A stretch of DNA of 64,000 nucleotides from Paenibacillus rubinfantis (GTDB taxonomy: Bacteria > Bacillota > Bacilli > Paenibacillales > Paenibacillaceae), in NCBI RefSeq assembly GCF_001486505.1, contig NZ_LN909066.1:724452-788451 (forward strand). The letters run 5' to 3'. Position numbers and translations under genes: made by a program. Numbering within the stretch: the stretch's first letter is position 1; each line of letters opens with the position of its first letter. This document shows positions 1 to 8,202 of this stretch, piece after piece. The notes beneath the pieces are model-generated. The model was not told the origin of the DNA. It saw nothing but the letters and a program-made list of their open reading frames with translations, and ran no database searches.

Positions 1-649
1 TATGAGCTAACACTTCCTCAACGGACCCGAACTGGTGCAATAATTTCAGGGCCGTCTTCTCTCCAATCCCCGGCACCCCGGGAATATTATCGGACGTATC
101 GCCCATCAGTCCTTTCAAATCGATGATCTGCAGCGGCTTAAGCCCGTATTTCTCCTCGATTTGCTGCGGACCATAAGGCTCGACCTCGGTAACCCCTTTG
201 CGCGTCAACGCCACTTTAACCCGATCGCTGACGACCTGCAGCATGTCCTTGTCGCCAGTAACGACAAGCACCTCTTGACCGATCTCCTCCGCCCGCTTGC
301 TAAGGGTGCCGATAATATCGTCCGCTTCGTACCCTGCCAATTCAAACCAAGCGATGCCAAAGCTCTCCAGCAGCTCGCGCATCAACGGAAATTGCTCGGA
401 CAGCTCGGACGGCGTTTTGTCGCGTCCGCCTTTGTACTCCTGATAGCCCTCATGACGGAACGTTACCTTGCCCGCATCAAAGGCAACCAGCATATGCGTA
501 GGGCGCTCCTCTTGAATCAAGCGCAGCAGCATGTTCGTAAAACCGTAAACGGCATTTGTATGCAGGCCGTTGGAATTGGTTAGCGGCGGCATGGCAAAAA
601 ACGCCCGGTAAATAATGCTGTTCCCATCTATAAGTATCAATTTATCCAT
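1..649 (-). CDS. polA: DNA polymerase I, N-terminal part (5'-3' exonuclease domain), cut by window edge
   Basis: The gene starts at ATG 649 behind GAGGTG and runs off the left edge, leaving about 216 codons. The visible part is the flap-endonuclease (5' nuclease) domain. It shows DGNS at residue 8, VAFDAGK near 58, the acidic cluster YEADD at 107-111, TGDKD at 131-135 and the helix-3-turn-helix region GDTSDNIPG from 183. In repair and Okazaki fragment processing this domain removes RNA primers and flaps. It is last in the minus-strand series phoR, phoP, pstB, phoU, polA, as on the Bacillus backbone. A strong terminator separates it from phoU, so it probably has its own promoter in 650-730. 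Confidence 0.97.
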   Translation of the reverse strand, partial: MDKLILIDGNSIIYRAFFAMPPLTNSNGLHTNAVYGFTNMLLRLIQEERPTHMLVAFDAGKVTFRHEGYQEYKGGRDKTPSELSEQFPLMRELLESFGIAWFELAGYEADDIIGTLSKRAEEIGQEVLVVTGDKDMLQVVSDRVKVALTRKGVTEVEPYGPQQIEEKYGLKPLQIIDLKGLMGDTSDNIPGVPGIGEKTALKLLHQFGSVEEVLAH

Positions 650-730
650 ACGACACCTCGTCCACAGTTTTCTACCTTTTCTTATGATAACACAGGGGCC
701 ATCCCGATAACACCAAAGCGGGCATTGGAA

Positions 731-780
731 AAGAAAAACCGGCCCCGGCTTGCGATATTTCGCAAGCCGGGGCCGGTTAA
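731..780 (-). terminator. Rho-independent terminator after phoU
   Basis: A perfect 18-bp stem (737-754 with 761-778) with a 6-base loop is followed on the minus strand by a T-rich tract. It lies 21 bases after the phoU stop and ends the pstB-phoU transcript before polA. Confidence 0.9.
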
Positions 781-798
781 TCCCGGTTAAAGCCGAAT

Positions 799-1458
799 TT
801 ATTGATTCAAGTCCGGACGATGACCGGTCACCAGATAAACGGCGCTTTCGCCGATATTCGTGGCGTGGTCGGCGATCCGTTCGATATACCGGCCCACCAG
901 TGTCAGCAGCATCGCCTGCTGGAGGGATTCCGGATTCGCGATCATAAACGCATACAGCTCGTGAATCATTTGGCTGTAAAGGTGATCGACTTCGTCGTCG
1001 TCCTTGGCCATTTTATAAGCCAAATCGGTATTTTCATCCAAATACGATTGCAGCGATTCCCGCACCATCAGAATAACCAACTCGGACATTTTGGGGATAT
1101 CGATTAACGGTTTGATGAGCTTCTGCCCTTCCAGCCGCGTCGTGACCTTGGCGATATCGATGGCCAGATCGCCCATCCGTTCCAAATCGCTGGAGATCTT
1201 AAACGCGACGATAATCCGTCGTAGATCCTTGGCCACCGGTTGCTGGGTGACGATGAGGCGCGAGCCAATCTCCATAACCTGCTCCTCCATCTGGTTCAGC
1301 TCCACGTCGCGTGCAACGATCGCTTTTGCTTTCGCCGAGTCTAGAGCCTGCAGGGCGTCGATCGACTCCGTCAAAGCGTGCTCGACATGCTCGCCCATTT
1401 GTCTCAAGAGCTGCCTTAAATCCTCCAGGTTCTGATCAAATTCCTTTCTTTGAATCAT
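799..1458 (-). CDS. phoU: Phosphate signalling regulator PhoU
   Basis: This 219-residue protein has the usual PhoU length and the two tandem three-helix PhoU domains (about 10-100 and 115-205), with acidic metal-binding stretches. PhoU links the Pst phosphate transporter to the PhoR kinase and keeps the Pho response off when phosphate is plentiful. ATG 1458 follows AAGGAGG closely. It lies 18 bases downstream of pstB and probably shares its transcript, which begins at a PhoP-box promoter. The transporter genes pstS, pstC and pstA are not upstream of pstB here and are presumably elsewhere. Confidence 0.96.
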   Translation of the reverse strand: MIQRKEFDQNLEDLRQLLRQMGEHVEHALTESIDALQALDSAKAKAIVARDVELNQMEEQVMEIGSRLIVTQQPVAKDLRRIIVAFKISSDLERMGDLAIDIAKVTTRLEGQKLIKPLIDIPKMSELVILMVRESLQSYLDENTDLAYKMAKDDDEVDHLYSQMIHELYAFMIANPESLQQAMLLTLVGRYIERIADHATNIGESAVYLVTGHRPDLNQ

Positions 1459-1476
1459 CTTGCTGCAGCCTCCTTC

Positions 1477-2232
1477 TTATCCGAAACGACCGGAAATGTA
1501 ATCTTCAGTGCGTGGATCCTGCGGTGTGGAGAAGAGCTTCTGTGTATCATCCGCCTCCACGATCTCCCCGTTTAGGAAGAAGACGGTTCGGCCAGAAATA
1601 CGCGCCGCCTGATGCATGTTGTGCGTCACCATGACGATCGTATAACTATCTTTTAATTGCTGCACCAGCTCTTCAATCTTGAGGGTTGAGATCGGGTCCA
1701 GCGCTGAAGTGGCTTCATCCATCAGCAGAATCTCCGGCTGCACGGCAATCGCTCGGGCGATGCACAAACGCTGCTGCTGGCCGCCGGACAAGCTGAGTGC
1801 TGATCGTTTCAGGAAGTCCTTAACCTCGTCCCACAGCACGGCTTGGCGGAGACTCCGCTCCACGATTTCATCTAGGGCTGCTTTGTTCTTCATGCCATGC
1901 AGCCGAGGCCCATAGGCCACATTGTCATATATCGATTTCGGAAAAGGATTCGGCTGCTGAAACACCATGCCCACCCGTTTCCGCAAAGCTTCCACCTCAA
2001 CGTCATCCCCGTAAATGTCGGTGCCGGCGATTTGTACCGAGCCTTCGATCCGCGTCCCCGGAATCATGTCGTTCATCCGGTTCAAGGTCCGCAGCAGCGT
2101 CGACTTGCCGCAGCCGGATGGCCCGATAAATGCGGTGATCGCTTTCTCCGGAATATCCAGGGAAACGTCTTTTAGCGCATGAAATCGGTCATAGTAGAGG
2201 TTCAGCTTTTGAATCCGGATCAGGTTATCCAT
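1477..2232 (-). CDS. pstB: Phosphate ABC transporter ATP-binding protein PstB
   Basis: A 251-residue ABC ATPase that energises phosphate uptake on the cytoplasmic face of the PstCA channel. Walker A GPSGCGKST lies near residue 38, the Q-loop at FQQPNPFP near 92, the signature LSGGQQQR near 149, Walker B with D-loop MDEATSALD near 172 and the switch histidine in VTHNM near 205. ATG 2232 is spaced 7 bases from AAGGAG; an in-frame GTG one codon earlier (2235) is the alternative. It is separated from pstS, pstC and pstA, and a chemoreceptor-like gene occupies the position upstream. Confidence 0.96.
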   Translation of the reverse strand: MDNLIRIQKLNLYYDRFHALKDVSLDIPEKAITAFIGPSGCGKSTLLRTLNRMNDMIPGTRIEGSVQIAGTDIYGDDVEVEALRKRVGMVFQQPNPFPKSIYDNVAYGPRLHGMKNKAALDEIVERSLRQAVLWDEVKDFLKRSALSLSGGQQQRLCIARAIAVQPEILLMDEATSALDPISTLKIEELVQQLKDSYTIVMVTHNMHQAARISGRTVFFLNGEIVEADDTQKLFSTPQDPRTEDYISGRFG

Positions 2233-2266
2233 CACAGTTCTCCTTCACAAGTAAACATCTTTGCCT

Positions 2267-2350
2267 CCGGACGCAGGGCTTAACCCTGACTGACCGGGAA
2301 AATGGCGGACAAACTTGAAGCACGGTACCCGCCTTCCGGCGAGCCCGTGC
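2267..2350 (-). other. Structured leader of pstB-phoU with two hairpins
   Basis: Between the predicted transcription start and pstB lie two imperfect hairpins. One is bounded by CCGG (2267-2296, inner AGGG/CCCT). The other has the stem GCACGG/CCGTGC at 2320-2325 and 2345-2350, with an inner GCC/GGC. Neither is followed by a T-run on the minus strand, so they are not simple terminators. They may stabilise or modulate the leader. No known riboswitch was recognised. Confidence 0.3.
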
Positions 2351-2412
2351 CAGCGCTTCGGTTATGAATTTAGTATGCGCGAAACAGGATTTATCCCATG
2401 TAAAACAGTTTC

Positions 2413-2466
2413 ATTTTATCGCACTTATGTAAATGCACATGAGTCTAAATGTAAACGCTGTGTAAA
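2413..2466 (-). promoter_or_regulatory. PhoP-box promoter of pstB-phoU
   Basis: On the minus strand, TTTACA half-sites occupy 2466-2461, 2455-2450 and 2433-2428. A degenerate fourth (ACTCAT, 2444-2439) lies in register, giving an 11-bp pitch. This is the known B. subtilis PhoP binding pattern of TT(A/T/C)ACA repeats with 5-base spacers. Nine bases after the last half-site is a -10 hexamer TAAAAT (2418-2413). Strong induction by phosphate starvation is inferred. The box begins just 3 bases after the stop of the preceding gene. Confidence 0.8.
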
Positions 2467-2469
2467 ATC

Positions 2470-3735
2470 TTACTCCGATTTCACCAATTGACGTAGTTCA
2501 TCCAATACGGTTCGCGTTCGGCCGGCTGCTGTTTCCGAGGAGCGGAACATCTCTTGGCCGCGTTCCTCTACAGTTCGAGCGGATGCTACCAGCGCTTGGA
2601 ACGTCCCGTCCGCATTCCCAACCCGTCCGTGGCTCTCCGCCATCTCCTCCGCCGTAGCGGACGCGGTGGCCGCCGTTTGCTGGATCAAACGGTTCACGAC
2701 CCCCAGCGTCAAACCGATCTCCTCCGAGAAGCTTTTGGTCTGCAGCGCCAGCTTGCGAACCTCGGAGGCCACCACCGCAAATCCCCTCCCATGTTCACCC
2801 GCATGCGCCGCTTCGATCGAGGCGTTCATGGCCAGCATGCCGCTTTGATCCGCAAGACTGCGGATCTGATCGGCGATGGAGGATATCTGCTTGGTCCGCT
2901 CCAACAGCTCCGCCACTTGCTTCTCTTGGGAGCGGGACATCTCGAGCACGCGGCTAAACGAAGCGATGACGGCCTCCAGTTCCTGCCGCCCTTCCGATGA
3001 TAATCCGTTCATCCGCTCGGATTCTTGCAAGCTTCGCTTTGCAGATTCCGCCACTTCAGCAATCGAGCGCTCGATCTCTATGATCCGATCGCGGCTTTCA
3101 CGGACCGCCGCCCGCCTGGCTTCATCCGCCTCCCGCTGCAGCTGCCGGGACATCTGCATCAGATCCTGTACTGTCAGGATCCCGTAATAATGCCCTTGAT
3201 CAGTCAGGATTAACCCGTCATAGAAGGAAGCACCCTCCCGTCCCAACGCTTGATCCAGCAGTTCGCCGGGTGGTGTATCCAGTTCGCAGATCAACGGCTG
3301 TCGTTCGGCAAATTGAAGCGAAGGCACTTCATAAAACAAATCGGCAGCAAACCGTCCGGCTAAGTGGCGAAAGAAACGATCCCGCATCAGCATCCCTAAC
3401 GGCTTGTGATCAACATCACAAACCACAACACACGGAAGCTCAGGCTGCCTTTGGAATTGCCCCAGCACCTGTCGGCAAGGAACCTCCGGACCGATCACCG
3501 AAACCTGACGGCAAAAGGACCGGACCTCAACCTCCGCAGATAATGCGTCCTTTGCGATCATAGGCTCCCTTTTCCAATTGCCGCTTTCCATCGCCACCGT
3601 CCCCTCGCCTTCTTTGTTCGCTTCCAACCTCTCAGTCTCTTGAAGCGTCGAAAGTTCCAGTACCGCGGTGATCTGATTATCCAACTTGATCCACTCCCCC
3701 GTAGGTATCCATTGCGTTCTATCTACTTGAATCAT
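2470..3735 (-). CDS. Soluble CBS-domain / methyl-accepting signalling protein
   Basis: This protein of up to 421 residues has no membrane segment or signal peptide. An N-terminal tail is followed by a CBS-like pair (about 75-196; PCVVVCDVDHKPLG and GLILTDQGHYYG fit CBS strands), a charged helix, and a methyl-accepting coiled coil (about 210-420). The conserved CheA/CheW-contacting tip is at 296-330 (NASIEAAHAGEHGRGF). Such proteins usually pass an intracellular ligand signal to chemotaxis or similar arrays. The start is uncertain: ATG 3735 lacks a good ribosome site, whereas an in-frame TTG 17 codons later follows GGGGGAG. The gene lies 68 bases after phoP, between the Pho regulator and pstB, so a link to phosphate or nucleotide status is possible but unproven. 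Confidence 0.85.
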   Translation of the reverse strand: MIQVDRTQWIPTGEWIKLDNQITAVLELSTLQETERLEANKEGEGTVAMESGNWKREPMIAKDALSAEVEVRSFCRQVSVIGPEVPCRQVLGQFQRQPELPCVVVCDVDHKPLGMLMRDRFFRHLAGRFAADLFYEVPSLQFAERQPLICELDTPPGELLDQALGREGASFYDGLILTDQGHYYGILTVQDLMQMSRQLQREADEARRAAVRESRDRIIEIERSIAEVAESAKRSLQESERMNGLSSEGRQELEAVIASFSRVLEMSRSQEKQVAELLERTKQISSIADQIRSLADQSGMLAMNASIEAAHAGEHGRGFAVVASEVRKLALQTKSFSEEIGLTLGVVNRLIQQTAATASATAEEMAESHGRVGNADGTFQALVASARTVEERGQEMFRSSETAAGRTRTVLDELRQLVKSE

Positions 3736-3781
3736 AGAGGGAGAGTGTTAAGGGGATATTTACGGGACTTTTGTCCTATGT

Positions 3782-3822
3782 AAAAAGAACGCCCATCATG
3801 AGATCACATGATGGACGCCTTT
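3782..3822 (-). terminator. Terminator overlapping the 3' end of phoP
   Basis: The 8-bp stem CCATCATG/CATGATGG (3793-3800 and 3807-3814), extended by weaker pairs, contains the phoP stop codon and is followed on the minus strand by TTCTTTTT. It probably limits read-through into the CBS/MCP gene. Confidence 0.7.
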
Positions 3823-4529
3823 TTCTTGTTAACAACCAGTTTATAGCCAACGCCGCGAATCGAATCGATATGCACCGATTGCGGATCCAGCTCAAGCTTC
3901 TTGCGCAGCGAGCTGACGTGGACATCCACCGTCCGCTGCCCCCCGATATAATCGAACCCCCATACGGCGTTCATCAGATCGTCCCGGGTCATCACCACGC
4001 CGGGCTTGCGCGCTAAATACAGCAGCACCTCAAACTCTTTGGGTCTCAGCGTGATCGCTTCCCCGTTTAACGTGACTTCGTATTTCTCCGGGTAAATCGT
4101 CAAGGCGCCCAGGACAATTTGCGAATTCTCCTGCTGCACCGGTTTGTCCCGTTCCTCTTGGCCGGAGGATCGGCGAAGAACGGCGGCAACACGAGCCAGC
4201 AGCTCGGCTACGCCAAACGGCTTTGTGATGTAATCGTCGGCTCCGGATTTCAAGCCCTGCACGACTTCCTCCTCCGCATTTTTTGCGGTTAGGATAATCA
4301 CCGGCGTCATCACACCCTCGCTTCGCAGCTTGGACATGATTTCGAAACCGTTCATCCCCGGCAGCATCAAATCAAGCAATATCAAATCAAAATCCTGCTG
4401 CAGTGCGGTCTCATAACCGGTCTGCCCGTGATCCTCTACGACAACTTCATAGCCCTCACTCGTCAGGTTGTAAGACAAAAGCCGGGCTAACGTCGGTTCA
4501 TCTTCGATAACCAATAGACGTTGTGTCAT
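3804..4529 (-). CDS. phoP: Response regulator PhoP (OmpR family)
   Basis: A 241-residue regulator with a receiver domain (acidic E9-D10-E11, phosphoacceptor D53 in LLDLMLPG, T81, K103) and an OmpR-type winged helix from about residue 138 (RPKEFEVLLYLA, TRDDLMNAVWGF, RTVDVHVSSLRKKL). Phosphorylated PhoP activates phosphate scavenging genes. ATG 4529 after GGGGGGT is preferred over an upstream in-frame start 17 codons earlier, because it gives the family length and the MTQRLLVIEDE beginning. The gene has its own PhoP boxes upstream, so autoregulation is likely. It lies after phoR, the reverse of the usual phoP-phoR order. Confidence 0.95.
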   Translation of the reverse strand: MTQRLLVIEDEPTLARLLSYNLTSEGYEVVVEDHGQTGYETALQQDFDLILLDLMLPGMNGFEIMSKLRSEGVMTPVIILTAKNAEEEVVQGLKSGADDYITKPFGVAELLARVAAVLRRSSGQEERDKPVQQENSQIVLGALTIYPEKYEVTLNGEAITLRPKEFEVLLYLARKPGVVMTRDDLMNAVWGFDYIGGQRTVDVHVSSLRKKLELDPQSVHIDSIRGVGYKLVVNKKKASIM

Positions 4530-4595
4530 AGTACCCCCCATTTGTTTGCGGTACAAGTTCATGCTCTGAACCAATATCACTTTAATGACAAGCCC

Positions 4596-4638
4596 AGCAT
4601 ATCACGGCATTGTTAACGCGGTGTAAAGTTTTTGAAAA
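4596..4638 (-). promoter_or_regulatory. PhoP-box promoter of phoP
   Basis: Minus-strand half-sites TTTTCA (4638-4633), TTTACA (4627-4622) and TTAACA (4616-4611) run at 11-bp pitch. TATGCT (4601-4596) follows exactly 9 bases after the last half-site, the same geometry as the pstB promoter. The predicted start lies about 60 bases before phoP. It implies that phoP is transcribed independently of phoR and activates itself. Confidence 0.75.
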
Positions 4639-4677
4639 AACGGTTTACACTTTATTCGTATGTTCTTCGGGCCGATC

Positions 4678-6474
4678 TTAATCATCCAGAGCATGCATCA
4701 GGGGGAGCTCCAGAGTAAACGTCGTTCCTTCGCCAACTTTGCTCTCCACGCGGATAGTGCCGCGATGCAGTTCCACAAGGTGTTTAACGATGGACAAGCC
4801 AAGCCCCGTCCCACCGGAGCTGCGGGATCTGGCCTTGTCAACTCGGTAGAAGCGTTCGAAAATCCGCGGCAAATCCTTTTTGGGGATGCCGATCCCCGTA
4901 TCGCTGATCCGAAAGCGAACCTTCTCTTCATCTTCACCCTCGCCTATAATGCTGGCCGATACGTCTACCTTTCCGCCTTCCAGGGAATAGCTGATCGCGT
5001 TGGACAGCAAATTCATGAAGATTTGCCGCAGCCGGTCTTCATCCCCTTCGATAAACAGGTGCTCGGGCACATCGTGCGACATGGAGATGGATTTTTTGCT
5101 TGCCGCCGGGAGAAGCACTTCATAAATGCTGTCGAACAGCTCTTTCAGATGAACGGGCGCATATTCCAACGGCACCCGCTTCGATTCGATTTTGGACAGC
5201 TCGAGAATGTCGCCAATCAACCGGTTTAACCGATCTCCTTCGTCATAGATGATCTGCAGGAAGGAGCGGGCCGTTTCCTCATCCTTCACCCCGCCGGCCA
5301 GCAGCGTTTCGGCGAAGCCCTTCACTGCCGCGATCGGCGTCTTTAATTCGTGGGACACGTTGGCGACGAATTCGCTGCGAATGCGCTCCAGCTTGCGGAT
5401 TTCGGTGACATCCTGCAGCAGGAACAACATACCGCGGTAGTCGCCATTATCCTCGAACATCGGCACGCTGTCGAACAGCAAAATTTTCTCCTCGGGATCG
5501 TAGACGTTCCGCTCCTCCTGAAACACTTCCTTGCGGGCGATGCCTTCTTCCATGAATTTGGTAAATTCATAGTTTCGCTTGAGTACCTGAACCGATTTGC
5601 CCAACAGTAACTCGCCCCTCATGTGCAGGATTCGCTCCGCCTCCCGGTTAATCAAGGCGATCCGCTCCGAGTCATCCACCATCAGAATTCCGCCGGTCAT
5701 GTTCGCAAGCACGCTCTGCATCAAATCCTCGTTATCGCGGATCCGCTTGAGCTGCTGCTGCAAGCTGTCCGCCATCCCGTTGATCGCTAAGCCCAATTGG
5801 CCGATTTCGTCCTTGCGGGCCAGCTTGACCCTGGCATCGTAATCAAACCTGGAGATCCGATGGGCAACGCGGGTGATCTGTTCCAGCGGTCGGGTCAACC
5901 CCGCCGCCACCCGGTAACTCACCAAACCCGCGATTAGGAAAAGGATAAGCAGCCCACCAAACATCCAAATCCACCCTTGGACAAGACCCTTCTCCACAGT
6001 CGCCAAACTCATCGAAAGGCGGATGTAGCCGTCAAAATCGCCGGCGGTTACACGGTGAGCGACGTACAGCATATTTTCACCAACGGTATCGCTGAACCGA
6101 ATCGCGCTGCCGACGTTCCCGTCCGCCGCCGACTCAATTTCCTGCCGGTGCGCATGGTTATCCATCCGCTCCGGATCGGATTCGGAGTCGCCAACGACCA
6201 TGCCGTCCAGCGTGATGAACGTGACACGGGAATCGGTCAGCTCCTGTAACTGCTGCGCTTGACGTTCGTAATAAGCGCTCGCCTCGGAATTTCCTTCCAC
6301 GGGAACGAAATCGAGGGTCGTTTCAAGCAACTTAATTTCCCGGGCCATATTCTCCTCCAGCGCCCGGATATGCGAGTTTTTAAACATTTGGGCCATCGTA
6401 ATGCCGGCAGCTAGCATCGAAATGCCAAGGAGGATCATTAAAATGAAGGTTAGGCGCGTGCGAAAAGTTTTCAT
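4678..6474 (-). CDS. phoR: Sensor histidine kinase PhoR
   Basis: A 598-residue membrane kinase: TM1 about 8-30, an extracytoplasmic sensor domain of about 135 residues, TM2 about 168-190, HAMP 190-242, PAS about 250-350, HisKA with phosphoacceptor H375 (VANVSHELKTP), and an HATPase domain with N box NLLSNAISYS, DTGIGIP, the F box RIFERFYRVDK and GGTGLGLSIVK. The layout and length match Bacillus PhoR, which phosphorylates PhoP. ATG 6474 lies 2 bases after the fumarase stop with no clear ribosome site, so translational coupling to the fumarase gene is likely. Confidence 0.94.
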   Translation of the reverse strand: MKTFRTRLTFILMILLGISMLAAGITMAQMFKNSHIRALEENMAREIKLLETTLDFVPVEGNSEASAYYERQAQQLQELTDSRVTFITLDGMVVGDSESDPERMDNHAHRQEIESAADGNVGSAIRFSDTVGENMLYVAHRVTAGDFDGYIRLSMSLATVEKGLVQGWIWMFGGLLILFLIAGLVSYRVAAGLTRPLEQITRVAHRISRFDYDARVKLARKDEIGQLGLAINGMADSLQQQLKRIRDNEDLMQSVLANMTGGILMVDDSERIALINREAERILHMRGELLLGKSVQVLKRNYEFTKFMEEGIARKEVFQEERNVYDPEEKILLFDSVPMFEDNGDYRGMLFLLQDVTEIRKLERIRSEFVANVSHELKTPIAAVKGFAETLLAGGVKDEETARSFLQIIYDEGDRLNRLIGDILELSKIESKRVPLEYAPVHLKELFDSIYEVLLPAASKKSISMSHDVPEHLFIEGDEDRLRQIFMNLLSNAISYSLEGGKVDVSASIIGEGEDEEKVRFRISDTGIGIPKKDLPRIFERFYRVDKARSRSSGGTGLGLSIVKHLVELHRGTIRVESKVGEGTTFTLELPLMHALDD

Positions 6475-6476
6475 CT

Positions 6477-8027
6477 TTATTTGAACACCGGGTCCTTAAA
6501 GGCGGCCAGCTTCGACAACGAGTCCTTCTCCACACCTTCATGCAGGCTATCTCCATGCGAATCCATCGTTACGATAGCAGCGAAGCCTTCGACCTCCAAA
6601 TGCCACATCGCTTCAGGAACTCCAAACTCCATGAAATCAACGCCGTTGACCTTCTTGATGCATTCCGCATAATACTGCGCCGCTCCGCCGATTGCATTCA
6701 AATACACGCCGCCATGTTCTTTCAAAGCCGCAAGCGTCTTGGGGCCCATCCCGCCTTTGCCGATCACCGCGCGGATGCCGAATTTCTTCATGATATCTCC
6801 TTGATACGGTTCCTCGCGGATGCTGGTAGTTGGTCCAGCCGCCTTCACATGCCAGCCTTCCTCATCCTTCAGCATCACCGGTCCGCAATGATATATCACC
6901 GCACCGTTCAAATCCAGCGGTGCATCATGGTCCATCAAATATTTGTGCAAGGCATCGCGGCCGGTGTGCATTTCACCGTGGATAACTACGACATCGCCAA
7001 CCCGCAGACTGCGAATTTGCTCCTCCGTTACCGGGGTTTGCAGCACGATTTCACGACTGGCCGGGGCCTGTGTTAGCTCGGATGCTACGCCTGTTTCGGC
7101 CGTCTCCAAATCCCCTACAGGTACCTCGCTGCCGCGCTCGTACAGCCATTCGCGGATCGCGCCGGTAGCCGGATCAATATCGACTCCCTGGCGGCGGAAC
7201 GCCCAGCAGTTGTAGGCGACCGACACAAAGAAGCTGGCCGGAAGCCGGTTGATCGCTCCGATTTTACAGCCCAGCAAGGTCACTTCCCCACCGAAGCCCA
7301 TCGTGCCGATCCCCAGTTGGTTGGCCGTTTCCAAAATATAACGTTCCATCCGGTCCAGATCGGGATTCGGGTTCACGTCATCCAGCGGGCGGAACAGCTG
7401 CTGTTTAGCCAACTCGTACCCCGTCGTGCGGTCGCCGCCGATCCCGACCCCAAGAAATCCTGCGCTGCAGCCCTGCCCCTGCGCCTGATAAACGGCATGC
7501 AAAATACATTTGCGAATACCGTCGAGATCCCGCCCTGCACGACCCAGGCCTTCCAGCTCCGTCGGCAGGCTGTATTGAATATTTTTATTCTCGCATCCGC
7601 CGCCCTTCAAGATCAGCCGAATGTCGATCGTATCTTGCTCCCATTGTTCGAAATGGATCACCGGTGTACCCGGTCCCAAATTATCTCCACTGTTTTCTCC
7701 CGTTAAGGAATCCACGGAATTCGAACGCAGCTTTCCTTCCTTCGTTGCCCGCTTTACCGCGGTGTAAATCGCCTTCTTCATCTCGATCTGGTTTGCCCCT
7801 ACCGGCGTATGCACGATAAAGGTCAACATTCCAGTATCCTGGCAGATCGGCGAAACCTGCTCCTCCGCCATGCGGATGTTTTGCGCGATGGTCGACATGG
7901 CCAACCCGGCCCGTGTCGCCCGGTTCTCCAGGGCTCGCCCCCGGTTCACCGCACGCCGTACGTCGCCCGGCAACCTTGTTGAAGCTTCCACAATCAATTC
8001 GTATACGCTTTCTTCAAACTGGTGCAT
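6477..8027 (-). CDS. Class I (iron-sulfur) fumarate hydratase
   Basis: A 516-residue single-chain class I fumarase with fused alpha and beta parts; it interconverts fumarate and malate using a [4Fe-4S] cluster. Conserved cysteines sit in SPICQDTGM (about C62), GGGCENKNIQ (C145), GQGCSAGF (C187), LLGCKIGA (C254) and NCWAFRR (C274), three of which should ligate the cluster. The C-terminal half carries GMGPKTLAALKEHGGVYLN. ATG 8027 after AGAGGGG is preferred over an in-frame start 27 codons upstream. The gene sits between icd/citZ and the pho genes, where B. subtilis has mdh, and abuts phoR. Confidence 0.93.
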   Translation of the reverse strand: MHQFEESVYELIVEASTRLPGDVRRAVNRGRALENRATRAGLAMSTIAQNIRMAEEQVSPICQDTGMLTFIVHTPVGANQIEMKKAIYTAVKRATKEGKLRSNSVDSLTGENSGDNLGPGTPVIHFEQWEQDTIDIRLILKGGGCENKNIQYSLPTELEGLGRAGRDLDGIRKCILHAVYQAQGQGCSAGFLGVGIGGDRTTGYELAKQQLFRPLDDVNPNPDLDRMERYILETANQLGIGTMGFGGEVTLLGCKIGAINRLPASFFVSVAYNCWAFRRQGVDIDPATGAIREWLYERGSEVPVGDLETAETGVASELTQAPASREIVLQTPVTEEQIRSLRVGDVVVIHGEMHTGRDALHKYLMDHDAPLDLNGAVIYHCGPVMLKDEEGWHVKAAGPTTSIREEPYQGDIMKKFGIRAVIGKGGMGPKTLAALKEHGGVYLNAIGGAAQYYAECIKKVNGVDFMEFGVPEAMWHLEVEGFAAIVTMDSHGDSLHEGVEKDSLSKLAAFKDPVFK

Positions 8028-8202
8028 GATCCAAGAATCCCCTCTCCCTGTCATCTTGTTTAACCCTTGAGCGCAAAAAAAGCTAAACCTTATCGCGTCT
8101 TTCATCATATCGCATTCTTCAGATTTATAATAACATAAGAACTAGTTTCGGTTGACAATTTCTGTCCAAAATCAACTCCAAAATAAGCGAGGTTTATCAC
8201 TG

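Noticed and set aside
2267..2350. Riboswitch in the pstB leader
   Set aside because: Two hairpins are present, but no conserved aptamer core or terminator/antiterminator pair could be recognised.
3746..3784. PhoP box in front of the CBS/methyl-accepting gene
   Set aside because: Two TT(A/T)ACA-like half-sites lie 33 bp apart in register, but the two positions between them do not match. Too weak to call.
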